64,000 nucleotides of DNA, taken from JADCRZ01 sp037718865. GTDB taxonomy: Bacteria > Bacteroidota > Bacteroidia > Chitinophagales > Chitinophagaceae. The stretch is from the NCBI GenBank assembly GCA_037718865.1, contig JBBJMP010000010.1:190991-254990 (forward strand), given 5' to 3'. Both the position numbers and the translations under genes were made by a program. This document shows positions 8,588 to 17,637 of this stretch, piece by piece (positions within the stretch are counted from its first letter, which is position 1; each line of letters starts with the position of its first letter). The notes under the pieces are model-generated. The model did no database searches and was not told the DNA's origin. It saw only the letters and a program-made list of their open reading frames with translations.

Positions 8588-9553
8588 ATGAACAAAAACG
8601 CCATTTTAGAAGTTGCCTTGCAAACCATCAGGCTGGAAGCTGAATCCGTTAACGGACTGAAAGAATACATAAATGATGATTTTTTCAGGGCCGTTGAAGC
8701 CGTTCTTTCGTGTAAAGGACGTCTGGTGGTTAGTGGCGTTGGCAAGAGTGCCATCATTGCACAAAAGATCGTTGCCACGCTGAACTCCACCGGAACACCC
8801 GGACTCTACATGCATGCCGCTGATGCCATTCATGGTGATCTTGGTATGGTGCAGCAGGAAGACGTGGTTATGATCATCAGTAAAAGTGGCAATAGTCCAG
8901 AAATCAAAGTGCTGGTTACACTCATCGGTAATTTTGGTAACACCTTGATCGCCATGGTAGGCAACGACCAGTCTTACCTGGCCAAGCATGCTAACATTAT
9001 ATTAAATACCACTGTTTCGCACGAAGCTTGTCCGAACAACCTTGCTCCTACCAGCAGCACAACCGCACAACTGGTTATGGGAGATGCCTTAGCCATCTGT
9101 TTGATGCAGGCAAACGGATTTACAGAGAAGGATTTTGCCCGGTTTCATCCCGGAGGAATGCTGGGGAAAAAACTGTATTTGCGGGTTTTTGATATGTATA
9201 CCCAAAACGAAAAGCCGGCAGTGCTTCCGGATCAAACGCTCAAGGAAGTGATTGTGGAGATGACCAAAACCAGGCTAGGGGTTACCGCAGTGACCGATAT
9301 TCATAATAACCTCACGGGGATCATTACCGATGGAGACCTTAGGCGCATGCTGGAAAAGAATGGAGACCTGAATAAAGTTACAGCCAAGGATATTATGACC
9401 GTAAACCCCAAAACCATCGGTCCTGACGAACTGGCCGTACAGGCGCTGGACGAGTTACGGAGATATGGTATCACACAACTGGCAGTTACTACCCATGGAC
9501 AATACCTGGGTATCATACACTTGCACGACCTGGTGAAGGAAGGTTTGATCTAA
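8588..9553 (+). CDS. kdsD: KpsF/GutQ-family arabinose-5-phosphate isomerase
   Basis: It converts ribulose 5-phosphate to arabinose 5-phosphate, the first committed step to Kdo for lipopolysaccharide. An N-terminal SIS domain (about residues 30-180; GVGKSAIIAQK, MHAADAIHGDLGM, ISKSGNSPEI) is followed by the HPGGMLG segment and two CBS domains (about 205-260 and 270-321; GIITDGDLRRML, IMTVNPKTI). Length 321 is normal. It is followed 88 bp later by manC in the same direction, so the two may be cotranscribed as a sugar-nucleotide pair. kdsB is at 49.3 kb. The reaction is assigned from the family; a paralogue in another sugar pathway cannot be excluded. Confidence 0.9.
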   Translation: MNKNAILEVALQTIRLEAESVNGLKEYINDDFFRAVEAVLSCKGRLVVSGVGKSAIIAQKIVATLNSTGTPGLYMHAADAIHGDLGMVQQEDVVMIISKSGNSPEIKVLVTLIGNFGNTLIAMVGNDQSYLAKHANIILNTTVSHEACPNNLAPTSSTTAQLVMGDALAICLMQANGFTEKDFARFHPGGMLGKKLYLRVFDMYTQNEKPAVLPDQTLKEVIVEMTKTRLGVTAVTDIHNNLTGIITDGDLRRMLEKNGDLNKVTAKDIMTVNPKTIGPDELAVQALDELRRYGITQLAVTTHGQYLGIIHLHDLVKEGLI

Positions 9554-9641
9554 AATGAAACAATGACCGGAATCAATTGTAATCAGTAATTACACACAAC
9601 TATAAGCCTCCTGCATTTACAACAGGAATAACAAGGAAAAT

Positions 9642-10724
9642 ATGAACAATCACCATTATGTAGTTATTATGGCTGGAGGCATTGGCAGCCGTTTCTGGCC
9701 AATGAGCCGTACAAGCTTTCCCAAACAATTCCTTGATATTTTGAATACCGGCAAGACCTTGATTCAATGGACCTTCGACCGTTTTGCACATTTCATACCG
9801 AAAGAAAACATATATGTGGTGACATCACATGAGTATGCGTCGATCGTAGAAGAGCAGTTACCGCAAATCCCTGTTGAAAATATCCTTGGCGAACCGTCTC
9901 GTAAGAATACTGCCCCCTGTATTGCTTACATTTCCTTTAAATTAATGCAGAAAGATCGACAGGCATCACTGATCGTTGCTCCTGCAGATCATATCATCCT
10001 CGATAACCTGGGTTTTAATAAGGTTTGTGTTGAGGCGTTAAATTTCGTAAACAAGTATAATGCTTTTATTACCCTTGGCATTAAACCCACTTATCCCAAC
10101 ACGGGCTACGGTTATATTCAATACGAGCAGCATGCGATTACAGACAGCGTGTATAAAGTAAAAACCTTCACCGAAAAACCTAATTCCGAACTGGCTAAAA
10201 CCTTTGTTTCAAGCGGTGAATTTTTATGGAATGCCGGCATCTTTGTGTGGCAGGTAAAAAATATCATTACAGCTTTTGAAAAATATCTGCCTGAAATGTA
10301 TGAAGTGTTTGCAGCGGAAAAAGACAAATTCAACACCGCAGATGAGGAATCTGCCCTGAACGAGATCTATCCCCAGTGTACAAATATCTCGATCGACTTT
10401 GGAATTATGGAGAAGGCAGATAACGTATATATTATTCCTTCTTCTTTCGGATGGAGTGACCTGGGAACCTGGAACAGCGCATACGAAAACCTGGCTAAAG
10501 ATGACCTGGGGAACGCAATAGCAGGGGAAAACGTGATGACGATTGATGCTTCAAATTGCATGGTGCATGCACCCCATGATAAATTAATACTTATACAGGG
10601 GATGGACGATTATATTGTAGTGGATACTTCCGATGTATTGCTGATATGTAAGAAAGACAAAGAACAGGAAATTAAAGATTATGTGGCAGAAGTAAAAAGA
10701 AATAAGGGAGAACGGTATCTCTAA
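9642..10724 (+). CDS. manC: Mannose-1-phosphate guanylyltransferase
   Basis: It makes GDP-mannose from mannose 1-phosphate and GTP for glycan synthesis in the cytoplasm. The nucleotidyltransferase signature MAGGIGSRFWPMSR is at residues 11-24, followed by FPKQFLDI. Further family blocks are EPSRKNTAPCIAYI, VAPADHII, FTEKPN, FLWNAGIFVW and FGWSDLGTW. The 360-residue length corresponds to the single-domain form without the C-terminal isomerase (cupin) half seen in larger bifunctional proteins. The stop codon is directly followed by an octamer array. Confidence 0.92.
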   Translation: MNNHHYVVIMAGGIGSRFWPMSRTSFPKQFLDILNTGKTLIQWTFDRFAHFIPKENIYVVTSHEYASIVEEQLPQIPVENILGEPSRKNTAPCIAYISFKLMQKDRQASLIVAPADHIILDNLGFNKVCVEALNFVNKYNAFITLGIKPTYPNTGYGYIQYEQHAITDSVYKVKTFTEKPNSELAKTFVSSGEFLWNAGIFVWQVKNIITAFEKYLPEMYEVFAAEKDKFNTADEESALNEIYPQCTNISIDFGIMEKADNVYIIPSSFGWSDLGTWNSAYENLAKDDLGNAIAGENVMTIDASNCMVHAPHDKLILIQGMDDYIVVDTSDVLLICKKDKEQEIKDYVAEVKRNKGERYL

Positions 10725-11029
10725 TGTGCAAATTTGCAGATTTGCGGATGTGCGAATTGATGATTTAGAATAGATATCTCAAAAGGGTAAATTAACCGTG
10801 GTTACGGAAATAAACCTGGTTATTTTAATAAAACTCTTTTATGAATATTGAAGCAATACATCAAAATCCTGTCGTAAAGTTTTCCTTTGAATTTGCACTT
10901 AACATTATTGACTATTGTGGGCTTTTAGAACAGGAGAAGAAATTTATCGTTGCTAGGCAACTTTCAAATCGTTCGTAATCAATCATAACTTTTAATTCGC
11001 ACATTTGCACATCCGCACATTTGCACATT
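10725..11029. repeat. Inverted pair of 8-bp-period arrays around a broken four-helix-bundle gene
   Basis: Starting at the base after the manC stop, four octamers follow each other: TGTGCAAA, TTTGCAGA, TTTGCGGA, TGTGCGAA (10725-10756). At 10996-11029 the same octamer type appears on the opposite strand (TGTGCAAA, TGTGCGGA, TGTGCAAA, TGTGCGAA reading minus). The arrays thus face each other about 240 bp apart and enclose the S23-like remnant at 10841-10978. The same octamer type recurs at 17705 and 37810. This looks like a small element with terminal inverted arrays, not a simple terminator. Confidence 0.7.
10841..10978 (+). pseudogene. Four-helix-bundle (S23/IVP family) protein, truncated after 45 residues
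   Basis: The short frame begins MNIEAIHQNPVVKFSFEFAL and continues LEQEKKFIVARQLSNRS before a stop. This resembles the first helix and start of the second helix of the 23S-rRNA intervening-sequence/four-helix-bundle family, usually about 115-125 residues (typical pattern: KS..FA..I......L.....F....QLLRSGTSI). The conserved glycine and later helices are missing. It is too short to have been called as a gene. Assignment rests on a short match and is tentative. Confidence 0.5.
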
Positions 11030-11035
11030 ATCTCT

Positions 11036-11752
11036 ATGCATCCGCTTAACAACATCCTCTTTATCGATATTGAAACGGTACCTCAGTATTCGTCTTACCA
11101 TGTTATGCCCGAAGAAGCAAGATTATTCTGGAATAAAAAAGCAGAAGGCCTGAAACGCGACAGGGAAGCTGACGTTCCGGAATCTGTATACCCGAGGGCC
11201 GGCATTTACGCAGAATTCGGAAAGGTGGCCTGTATTTCCTGCGGAATAATCAGCGGATCAGGCGAAGATAAAAAGCTTACCCTGAAGTCGTTCTGCTGTG
11301 ATGAAGAAAAGACCATCCTGGCTGATTTTTGCGAGTTGTTAAAGAAATGGGCAGGTCCTGACAAAGTATTGTGCGCACACAACGGAAAGGAATTCGACTT
11401 CCCTTACCTTAGCCGGAGAATGCTAGTTAACCACCTGTCCATTCCCGGGTTACTGCAATCCGCAGGCAAAAGGCCCTGGGAAATTCCGCACCTGGATACG
11501 ATGGAATTATGGAAATTTGGAGATTATAAAAATTACACCAGTTTAAATCTACTGGCCTATCTATTTGGAATTCCTACCCCTAAAGATGATATTGATGGCA
11601 GCATGGTCTGGAGTGTTTACTGGAATGAACAGAATCTTAAACGTATCGTCACCTATTGCCAGAAAGACGTAATAACCCTTACCCAGGTTTATTTAAGTAT
11701 ACATGGCGAACCGGCGATAAAGACAGAAAATATCGAGTTGAAGCCCTGGTAA
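11036..11752 (+). CDS. PolB-like 3'-5' exonuclease (DNA_pol_B_exo2 family)
   Basis: A predicted DnaQ-fold 3'-5' exonuclease without a polymerase domain. The metal-binding residues are in FIDIETVPQ (ExoI), CAHNGKEFDFPYL (ExoII) and YCQKDVITL (ExoIII), all within 238 residues. The frame extends back to a TTG at 11021, but that lies inside the octamer array; the ATG at 11036 gives MHPLNNILFIDIET, which fits the family. The natural substrate is unknown; a DNA repair or processing role is inferred from the fold. It is followed 27 bp later by the RidA-like gene and then the aminotransferase, all on the plus strand. Confidence 0.82.
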   Translation: MHPLNNILFIDIETVPQYSSYHVMPEEARLFWNKKAEGLKRDREADVPESVYPRAGIYAEFGKVACISCGIISGSGEDKKLTLKSFCCDEEKTILADFCELLKKWAGPDKVLCAHNGKEFDFPYLSRRMLVNHLSIPGLLQSAGKRPWEIPHLDTMELWKFGDYKNYTSLNLLAYLFGIPTPKDDIDGSMVWSVYWNEQNLKRIVTYCQKDVITLTQVYLSIHGEPAIKTENIELKPW

Positions 11753-11779
11753 CAAAGTATTTTCAAAAATTTATTTATC

Positions 11780-12172
11780 ATGCAACGAATCAATTATGCC
11801 TCCGGCGCCAGATGGGAAGAAATCATCGGTTATAGCCGGGCAGTAAAAGTAGGAAACATTGTGGAAGTTACCGGAACCGTTGCCGTGGATGAAAATGATC
11901 AGGTGGTAGGAAAAGGCAACGGTTACGAGCAGGCCAGATATGTGTTGCATAAAATTGAAAAAGTGCTGGAAAGGGCCGGTGCATCCCTGAAAGATGTAGT
12001 CAGGACGCGTATGTATGTTACCGATATTTCACGCTGGGAGGAATTTGGAAAGGCTCACAGTGAAATATTTAAAGATATTAAACCATGCACAACCATGGTA
12101 GAAGTAAGTGCGCTCATCGGTTCTGAATACCTGATTGAAATAGAAGCCACTGCCATTTTACATAAATTATAA
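11780..12172 (+). CDS. RidA/YjgF family protein without the canonical arginine
   Basis: A 130-residue member of the Rid family, which hydrolyse reactive enamine/imine intermediates made by PLP enzymes. Family blocks are present: EVTGTVAVDENDQVVG, ASLKDVVRTRMYVTD, and VEVSALIGSEYLIEIEATAI with the conserved Glu. In E. coli RidA an Arg precedes the VEV segment (PARSCVEV); here the segment is PCTTMVEV, with Thr in place of Arg. That points to a non-RidA subgroup that may lack imine deaminase activity. The neighbour is a PLP aminotransferase 16 bp downstream, a sensible partner for a Rid protein. Confidence 0.85.
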   Translation: MQRINYASGARWEEIIGYSRAVKVGNIVEVTGTVAVDENDQVVGKGNGYEQARYVLHKIEKVLERAGASLKDVVRTRMYVTDISRWEEFGKAHSEIFKDIKPCTTMVEVSALIGSEYLIEIEATAILHKL

Positions 12173-12188
12173 CCTATTAAATCAAAGC

Positions 12189-13340
12189 ATGGGCATAGTG
12201 CAGGTGAAATCTAAGTTGCCGGAGGTCGGAACCACCATTTTTACAGTAATGAATAAATTGGCAGCGGAACACCAGGCCGTCAACCTTGGCCAGGGTTTTC
12301 CAGACTATCCGATGAATGAAACCCTTGTTCAGCTGGTCAAGGAGGCCATTCAGAACGGCTTTAACCAGTATAGCCACATGAACGGCCTGCAGGAGCTTAG
12401 AGAAGTATTGGCAGAAAAGATAGAGTCGCTGTATTCAACCGTTGTCAATCCCGACACCGGCATCACCATTACCCCGGGTGGCACTTATGCCATTTACACC
12501 GCATTAACAACTGTTTTGCAACCGGGCGATGAAGTCATTGTTTTTGAACCGGCCTTTGATAGTTATATACCTAACATTGAGGTCAATGGTGGTGTGCCGG
12601 TATTAATAAACCTAAGATTTCCGGAGTATAAAATTGACTGGGCAGAAGTACGCCAAAAACTATCATCAAAAACAAGAATGATCATGCTGAACAGTCCGCA
12701 CAATCCAACAGGTGCGGTATTATCTCCTGAAGATATTGAGCATTTAAGGTCAATTGTAGAAAACACCAATATTATCATCTTATCCGATGAAGTATATGAA
12801 CATTTGATCTTCGATAATATATTGCACCAATCGATCCTACGTTATCCTGATTTGCTCGAAAGAAGTTTTGTATGTTTTTCGTTTGGAAAAGTATATCACT
12901 GCACCGGATGGAAACTGGGCTATTGCGTATCCTCACCTGATTTGATGAAAGAATACCGGAAAGTTCACCAATTTAACTGCTTCAGCTGCCATACACCTTC
13001 CCAGGTAGCCTTATCGAAATTTGTTCAATATGCTGATTCTTACATGTCTTTGGGAAGTTTCATGCAGCAAAAGCGGGACTATTTTCAAAAACTGATGGTG
13101 CAGACAAGATTTACCCCGTTGCCTAGTTATGGCAGTTACTTCCAATTGTATAAATATGATCGCATTAGTGAACAAAGCGATACTGATTTTGCGATACGCC
13201 TGACCAGGCAGGCTGGTGTAGCAGCTATCCCGGTTTCTGCCTTTTATAAATCCGGAAAAGACGACCATGTTGTTCGATTTTGTTTCGCAAAACAAGACGA
13301 AACACTGGAAAAGGCAGTAGAAAGACTGTACGCCTTATAA
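12189..13340 (+). CDS. Class I PLP-dependent aminotransferase, methionine/kynurenine type
   Basis: A 383-residue fold-type I aminotransferase resembling E. coli YbdL (methionine aminotransferase) and kynurenine aminotransferases. Blocks: VNLGQGFPDYP near residue 31, NQYSHMNGLQELR, PGGTYAIYTAL, NSPHNPTGAV, SDEVYEHLIF (Asp contacting the pyridine nitrogen), and SFGKVYHCTGWKLGY with the Schiff-base Lys. C-terminal Arg in VVRFCFAK would bind the substrate carboxylate. With an omega-amidase (41.5 kb) such enzymes complete methionine salvage by removing the keto acid amide. Substrate choice is inferred, not proven. It probably shares a transcript with the RidA-like gene. Confidence 0.88.
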   Translation: MGIVQVKSKLPEVGTTIFTVMNKLAAEHQAVNLGQGFPDYPMNETLVQLVKEAIQNGFNQYSHMNGLQELREVLAEKIESLYSTVVNPDTGITITPGGTYAIYTALTTVLQPGDEVIVFEPAFDSYIPNIEVNGGVPVLINLRFPEYKIDWAEVRQKLSSKTRMIMLNSPHNPTGAVLSPEDIEHLRSIVENTNIIILSDEVYEHLIFDNILHQSILRYPDLLERSFVCFSFGKVYHCTGWKLGYCVSSPDLMKEYRKVHQFNCFSCHTPSQVALSKFVQYADSYMSLGSFMQQKRDYFQKLMVQTRFTPLPSYGSYFQLYKYDRISEQSDTDFAIRLTRQAGVAAIPVSAFYKSGKDDHVVRFCFAKQDETLEKAVERLYAL

Positions 13341-13435
13341 GCAATCCCACTTACTCTTTTCATAAAAATTGGGCTTCTTTCCAATATAATATGCTGTTTT
13401 ACAGTTATTGTATCGTTCAAACCCTTTGAAAGACA

Positions 13436-16400
13436 ATGAACGGCCCTTTTACGAAATTCCTACGTGTTTCAGTTATTCTGGCTGCACTTGTAGTTGTAAT
13501 ATATGTGCTTAAATACCAGCTGTTCAATACGATATATCTGCCTTTGTTTACCTTAACCTTGTTCTGCCTCCTTGCGCTGGTATTGCTGCCCGGCTTCAAA
13601 TGGATCACGAAGAACTCAAAAGACCTGGCCCTTTCTTCATCCATCCTTGGCTCACAAACAAATTTTGTTATTAGGATAGACCGCAACGGTTGTATTACTT
13701 ATGCCAACCCCCATTTTCACAAAAGCGTTAAGGATCCCGATGAGTCCATGACGTCTTTCTTCCATACTGGAATTTTACCGGAAGACGTCTGGCACTGGGA
13801 AAAAATTTCCCGAGACTGCTATAATGACCCGGGCAAAGTGTTTACACTCGCTATCCGTTTAACGCGTAATAAAAACCAGGATTACCTGGAGACCGAATGG
13901 GAACTCTTGGCATTGTTTAATAATACTACAAAAGAGTATGAGATCCAGGGGGTTGGGCGCGATGTGGGTGAAGAAGTAAAAAGCCGTCGGTTAAAGGAAG
14001 CATCCATCGAAACCCTCTCGTTTGGGATGAGGTACGCCCTTATGGGAACGTGGAATTTGAACTTTGTAACAGATGAACTAACCCTTAGCAAAGAGTTTAA
14101 GGCCTTGCTGCTCATGGATGATGAGTTACCCGGCAAAATGCCCCTTGAGGATTTTCTTAATACATATATAGTTCCTGAAGACCTGCCGTTGGTATCTCAA
14201 CAATTCTTGTTGGCCATTGAAAATAAATCTAACAGCAGCTATGAAACACAGTTCTTTTGCCGGATAATTACGGAGCGTGGATGGATGAGGCACCTTTCAG
14301 TAAGGAATAAAGTAATGAACGAGTCAGGCGCTTTTGGCATTGCGCAGGATATCACTGCTCAAAAAGAAGCTGAATTTGCGCTTCAAAGCAGTGAACAAAA
14401 GTTCCGTTTGCTCGCCGAATATTCGGAAGACATTATCAGTGTGCATGCAGTAAATGGAACGATTTGGTATATGTCTCCTTCAGTAAAAACGGTGCTGGGG
14501 TACGATGTGGATGAGATTATAGGAAGGTCGATCCTGCAATACGTGCATCCGGAAGATTTAAGAAAATTTCATCCCATAGAAAACCAGTCGTCTGCAAAGG
14601 AAGGGGATAGTATTACCTTCAGATACCGCATTTTCAAAAAAAACGGTGAAATAATCTGGCTGGAAACCATTGTCAAACCAATCCGGGAAGATGATCATAT
14701 CATTAAATTTATCTGTACATCCCGCAATATTACGGCCCGTAAACAGGTGGAAGCCACTATAAAAAAGAAAGACTATCTCTTACAGGCAGTAGCAGAAGCT
14801 ACCAATACGTTAATCCGTAACAATAATCTCGACGAAGCAGTTCTCAGTTCATTGAAGATCTTAGGGTCAATGTCAAATGTAGATGATGTGTATATCTTCA
14901 AAAATCACTACGACGACGCCTCCGGGCAATGGTATACAAGTCAACAATTTCAATGGCTTAATTCAGGAGCCCACTTACCTGAACACAAACCTCCGGTGGT
15001 AAACATTCCTTTCCTGGCGTTGGAGGAAATGATAACCCAGTTTTACAGCAACGGGATCTTCTATGCAAATGTGAAAGATATGCAGGAGACTTCATTGCGC
15101 TCTCTATTATCCTCTTATAGTATTACATCTGTTGTGGCACTGCCTATCTTTGTAAAAGACCAATTTTGGGGCTTCCTGGGTTTTAATCATTTACAGCAGG
15201 AAAGGGGATGGAGCGAATCGGAATTTTCTATCTTTCGCTCATTTGCATCTTCACTTGCGGCAACCATTGAAAGAAAGCAGATAGAGGTGGAGTTGATGCT
15301 TGCTAAAGAGATAGCTGAATCAGCCAGCCTTGCCAAAAGCGAGTTCATGGCTAATATGAGCCACGAATTACGAACTCCCATGAATGGAATTATTGGATTC
15401 ACCGACTTGGTCTTAACAACCGACCTGCACAGAACACAACGCGAATATTTACAGAATGTACGCAAATCGGCTTACGGCTTGCTGGAGATCATTAATGACA
15501 TTCTTGACTTTTCCAAGCTGGAAGCCGGAAAACTAATGATTGATAATGTGCCGTTCACATTAAACGATCTGGTTGAAGAAACAGTCGACCTGCTAAACGT
15601 CACTGCTTTTGAGAAAAATCTCGAAATGTTATATCACATGGATCGCGATCTGCCCTCTCAGTTCTTCGGAGATCCTGTTCGTATCCGCCAGGTGTTGGTA
15701 AATCTGCTGGGTAATGCGATCAAATTTACCAAAGAAGGTGAAATATTTATCTCCGTTCGTAAAACCGGTGATCTTTTTTACAGGGATGATAAGAAATACG
15801 TAGGGTTAAGCATAATGGTAAAAGATACCGGCATTGGCATAGCCAGAGACAAATTGAAGAAAATTTTTGAAAGCTTTACCCAGGCAGATTCGTCCACTAC
15901 GAGAAAATACGGCGGTACCGGTTTAGGACTTACCATATCAAAAAGCCTTGCTGAACTTATGGATGGACATCTGGAGGTAGACAGTGAAATCGGACATGGA
16001 AGCACTTTTCGATTGCACCTTACGCTTGAGGTGGCAAACGAACAATCTTCTCTTGTTTTTCTGGCAAAGCCCTTGTTGAAGAAAGTGCTTATCGTGGATG
16101 ATAACGCCACTAACCGTAAGCTGATGAAAGGTATATTCGATTACTGGCTTATAGCTTCTGTAGTTGTAAACAATGGTTACGAAGCATTATTAAAAATCAG
16201 TCAGGCAGAAAAAGAGGGTAACCCCTTTGACCTTGTCATTACCGATCATCGCATGCCTGAAATGGATGGCATCATGTTGGTCAAAGAAATAACCAACTCG
16301 CACCGGGGCAAAAACCAGCCTTTTGTATTAATGCTTTCTTCACTTGAAAGGTCGATGTACCAGCATGAAGCAGAAAAATCAGGCATTAATAAGTTTCTTT

Positions 16401-16885
16401 CCAAGCCCGTTAAGCTTAATGAGCTTAACAGTACATTACTTTCAATATTCGAAAATTCACGCCTTAACAATGACCTGCATCCGGTGATTCCTTCAATTGA
16501 AAGACTCACCGAAAGCGCCAGCATAATGGTTGTGGAAGACGAGCCGATCAATATGTTGCTTATTTCGGAGGTGTTACGAAAAATGGGATTTTCCGTAATT
16601 AAGGCCACAAACGGAAAAGAAGCCCTGGAAATGTTACCCTTCCATGAGCCGGTGCTGATCTTTATGGATGTTAACATGCCCGAAATGGACGGATACACGG
16701 CTACCTCTATTATAAGAAGCCTTCCAGAACCGCAATGCAGCATCCCAATTATTGCGCTTACCGCCGATGCCATGAAGGAAGACAGAGAACGGTGTATTGA
16801 CGCCGGAATGGACAATTTCATATCAAAGCCGTTCAGGCTCGGAGAGATTGAATCGATCCTGAAATCATATATGTTGGTAGTGTAG
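13436..16885 (+). CDS. Hybrid sensor histidine kinase with PAS/GAF sensors and two receiver domains
   Basis: A 1149-residue membrane-anchored phosphorelay protein. Two hydrophobic helices (about residues 9-27 and 31-50) are followed by three PAS-type regions (about 65-180, 190-310 and 320-440, the last with YMSPSVKTVLGYDVDEIIGR and a PAC motif), a GAF-like region (about 455-610), a HisKA domain (NMSHELRTPMNGIIGF, His at 643), an ATPase domain (NLLGNAIKFT, VKDTGIGIA, GGTGLGLTISK), and two receiver domains with phospho-acceptor Asp at about 937 (VITDHRMPEMDG) and 1078 (FMDVNMPEMDG). No HPt domain is present, so the final transfer must use another protein. The ligand is unknown. No output regulator is adjacent. 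Confidence 0.9.
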   Translation: MNGPFTKFLRVSVILAALVVVIYVLKYQLFNTIYLPLFTLTLFCLLALVLLPGFKWITKNSKDLALSSSILGSQTNFVIRIDRNGCITYANPHFHKSVKDPDESMTSFFHTGILPEDVWHWEKISRDCYNDPGKVFTLAIRLTRNKNQDYLETEWELLALFNNTTKEYEIQGVGRDVGEEVKSRRLKEASIETLSFGMRYALMGTWNLNFVTDELTLSKEFKALLLMDDELPGKMPLEDFLNTYIVPEDLPLVSQQFLLAIENKSNSSYETQFFCRIITERGWMRHLSVRNKVMNESGAFGIAQDITAQKEAEFALQSSEQKFRLLAEYSEDIISVHAVNGTIWYMSPSVKTVLGYDVDEIIGRSILQYVHPEDLRKFHPIENQSSAKEGDSITFRYRIFKKNGEIIWLETIVKPIREDDHIIKFICTSRNITARKQVEATIKKKDYLLQAVAEATNTLIRNNNLDEAVLSSLKILGSMSNVDDVYIFKNHYDDASGQWYTSQQFQWLNSGAHLPEHKPPVVNIPFLALEEMITQFYSNGIFYANVKDMQETSLRSLLSSYSITSVVALPIFVKDQFWGFLGFNHLQQERGWSESEFSIFRSFASSLAATIERKQIEVELMLAKEIAESASLAKSEFMANMSHELRTPMNGIIGFTDLVLTTDLHRTQREYLQNVRKSAYGLLEIINDILDFSKLEAGKLMIDNVPFTLNDLVEETVDLLNVTAFEKNLEMLYHMDRDLPSQFFGDPVRIRQVLVNLLGNAIKFTKEGEIFISVRKTGDLFYRDDKKYVGLSIMVKDTGIGIARDKLKKIFESFTQADSSTTRKYGGTGLGLTISKSLAELMDGHLEVDSEIGHGSTFRLHLTLEVANEQSSLVFLAKPLLKKVLIVDDNATNRKLMKGIFDYWLIASVVVNNGYEALLKISQAEKEGNPFDLVITDHRMPEMDGIMLVKEITNSHRGKNQPFVLMLSSLERSMYQHEAEKSGINKFLSKPVKLNELNSTLLSIFENSRLNNDLHPVIPSIERLTESASIMVVEDEPINMLLISEVLRKMGFSVIKATNGKEALEMLPFHEPVLIFMDVNMPEMDGYTATSIIRSLPEPQCSIPIIALTADAMKEDRERCIDAGMDNFISKPFRLGEIESILKSYMLVV

Positions 16886-16959
16886 AAAAGTTCGGAGTTC
16901 AAAGTTTGGGGTGTTGGGGGCTCAACGTTGAACCCTGAACTCCGAAATCCGAACTTTTC
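16886..16959. repeat. 7-bp-period inverted array (GTTCGGA type)
   Basis: Directly after the TAG of the hybrid kinase gene the sequence reads as imperfect heptamers (GTTCGGA, GTTCAAA, GTTTGGG ...) and returns on the other strand (GTTCGGA, TTTCGGA, GTTCAGG, GTTCAAC reading minus). The outer 12 bases (AAAAGTTCGGA and its complement) pair perfectly, so the transcript would fold into a long hairpin. No T-run follows, so it is not a classic terminator. A second array with the same heptamer lies at 36991. Confidence 0.65.
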
Positions 16960-17004
16960 AACTTTGGTTCGCAATTTGATTTACATTTCTTCAAATGCAG
17001 CCTC

Positions 17005-17313
17005 ATGAATAAACAGCAACCTTCTTTAGTATTCTGTATTTTAATGGACGTTATCGGTTTTGCCACCTTTGCTGTGCCTGTTGTAGGGGAACTGGCTGAT
17101 GTGATCTGGGCTCCTGTTTCTGCGCTTATTTTCTTTCGGAGCTTTGGTGGATGGAAGGGCGCTTTCGGGGGACTTTTTAATTTCGTGGAAGAGCTTTTGC
17201 CAGGTCTGGATTTTATTCCCACATTTACCATCACCTGGGCTTGGAAATACTTTTCAAACAGGCAATCCGCAAAACCCCTAAATCAGTATCTTAATCACAA
17301 GATTCTGCGATAG
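17005..17313 (+). CDS. Small conserved membrane protein, function unknown
   Basis: A 102-residue protein with about two hydrophobic segments (SLVFCILMDVIGFATFAVPVVG and the ADVIWAPVSALIFF / AFGGLFNFVEELLPG region). It begins with ATG at 17005 and has a polar, basic tail (FSNRQSAKPLNQYLNHKILR). The pattern GELADVIWAPVSALIFFRSFGG...LPGLDFIPTFTITW looks like a widespread short Bacteroidota membrane protein with no known role. It stands alone between the kinase and a large intergenic region. Confidence 0.7.
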   Translation: MNKQQPSLVFCILMDVIGFATFAVPVVGELADVIWAPVSALIFFRSFGGWKGAFGGLFNFVEELLPGLDFIPTFTITWAWKYFSNRQSAKPLNQYLNHKILR

Positions 17314-17637
17314 AGCAGCTTACGGTTTGATATTAAAACGAATTTATCACTTTCCCCGCAATATTCTGGTTTGTGCCCCGTTATGGAAACAGCGTTTTCC
17401 ATACTTAAACCAGATTCCATGCACAAAGATTTTATGTACGATGTTCATAAGTCTAAGATTTATAAAGACCATTACCGGCCATCGACAAATATTCTACGCT
17501 TCTTAAAAACGTTATTAAGCATTATACTGGTCGGTGATTCACCGATAAGTAATCATCACAGGTATCCAACCAAAAAATTAAAATAGCACAGTAATTGCCT
17601 TATTATTTGCTCACACTTACCTCTGAGACCATGTTAC
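17314..17637 (+). other. Intergenic stretch that probably ends an unassigned plus-strand transcript
   Basis: About 320 bases without a supportable gene. A weak 71-codon frame (17371-17586, non-ATG start) matches no family that I know. The stretch contains a near-perfect short palindrome TCGGTGATTCACCGA (about 17530-17545). It ends in a strong plus-strand terminator at 17638, about 325 bp beyond the small membrane protein gene, so either that gene has a long 3' UTR or a small RNA or peptide is encoded here. Confidence 0.35.

Noticed and set aside
10725..11029. CRISPR array
   Set aside because: Units are 7-8 bases with no spacers between them; no cas gene is in the window.
17371..17586. 71-codon plus-strand frame before the terminator
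   Set aside because: Non-ATG start, no family resemblance and unusual composition; noted only as part of an unassigned transcribed region.
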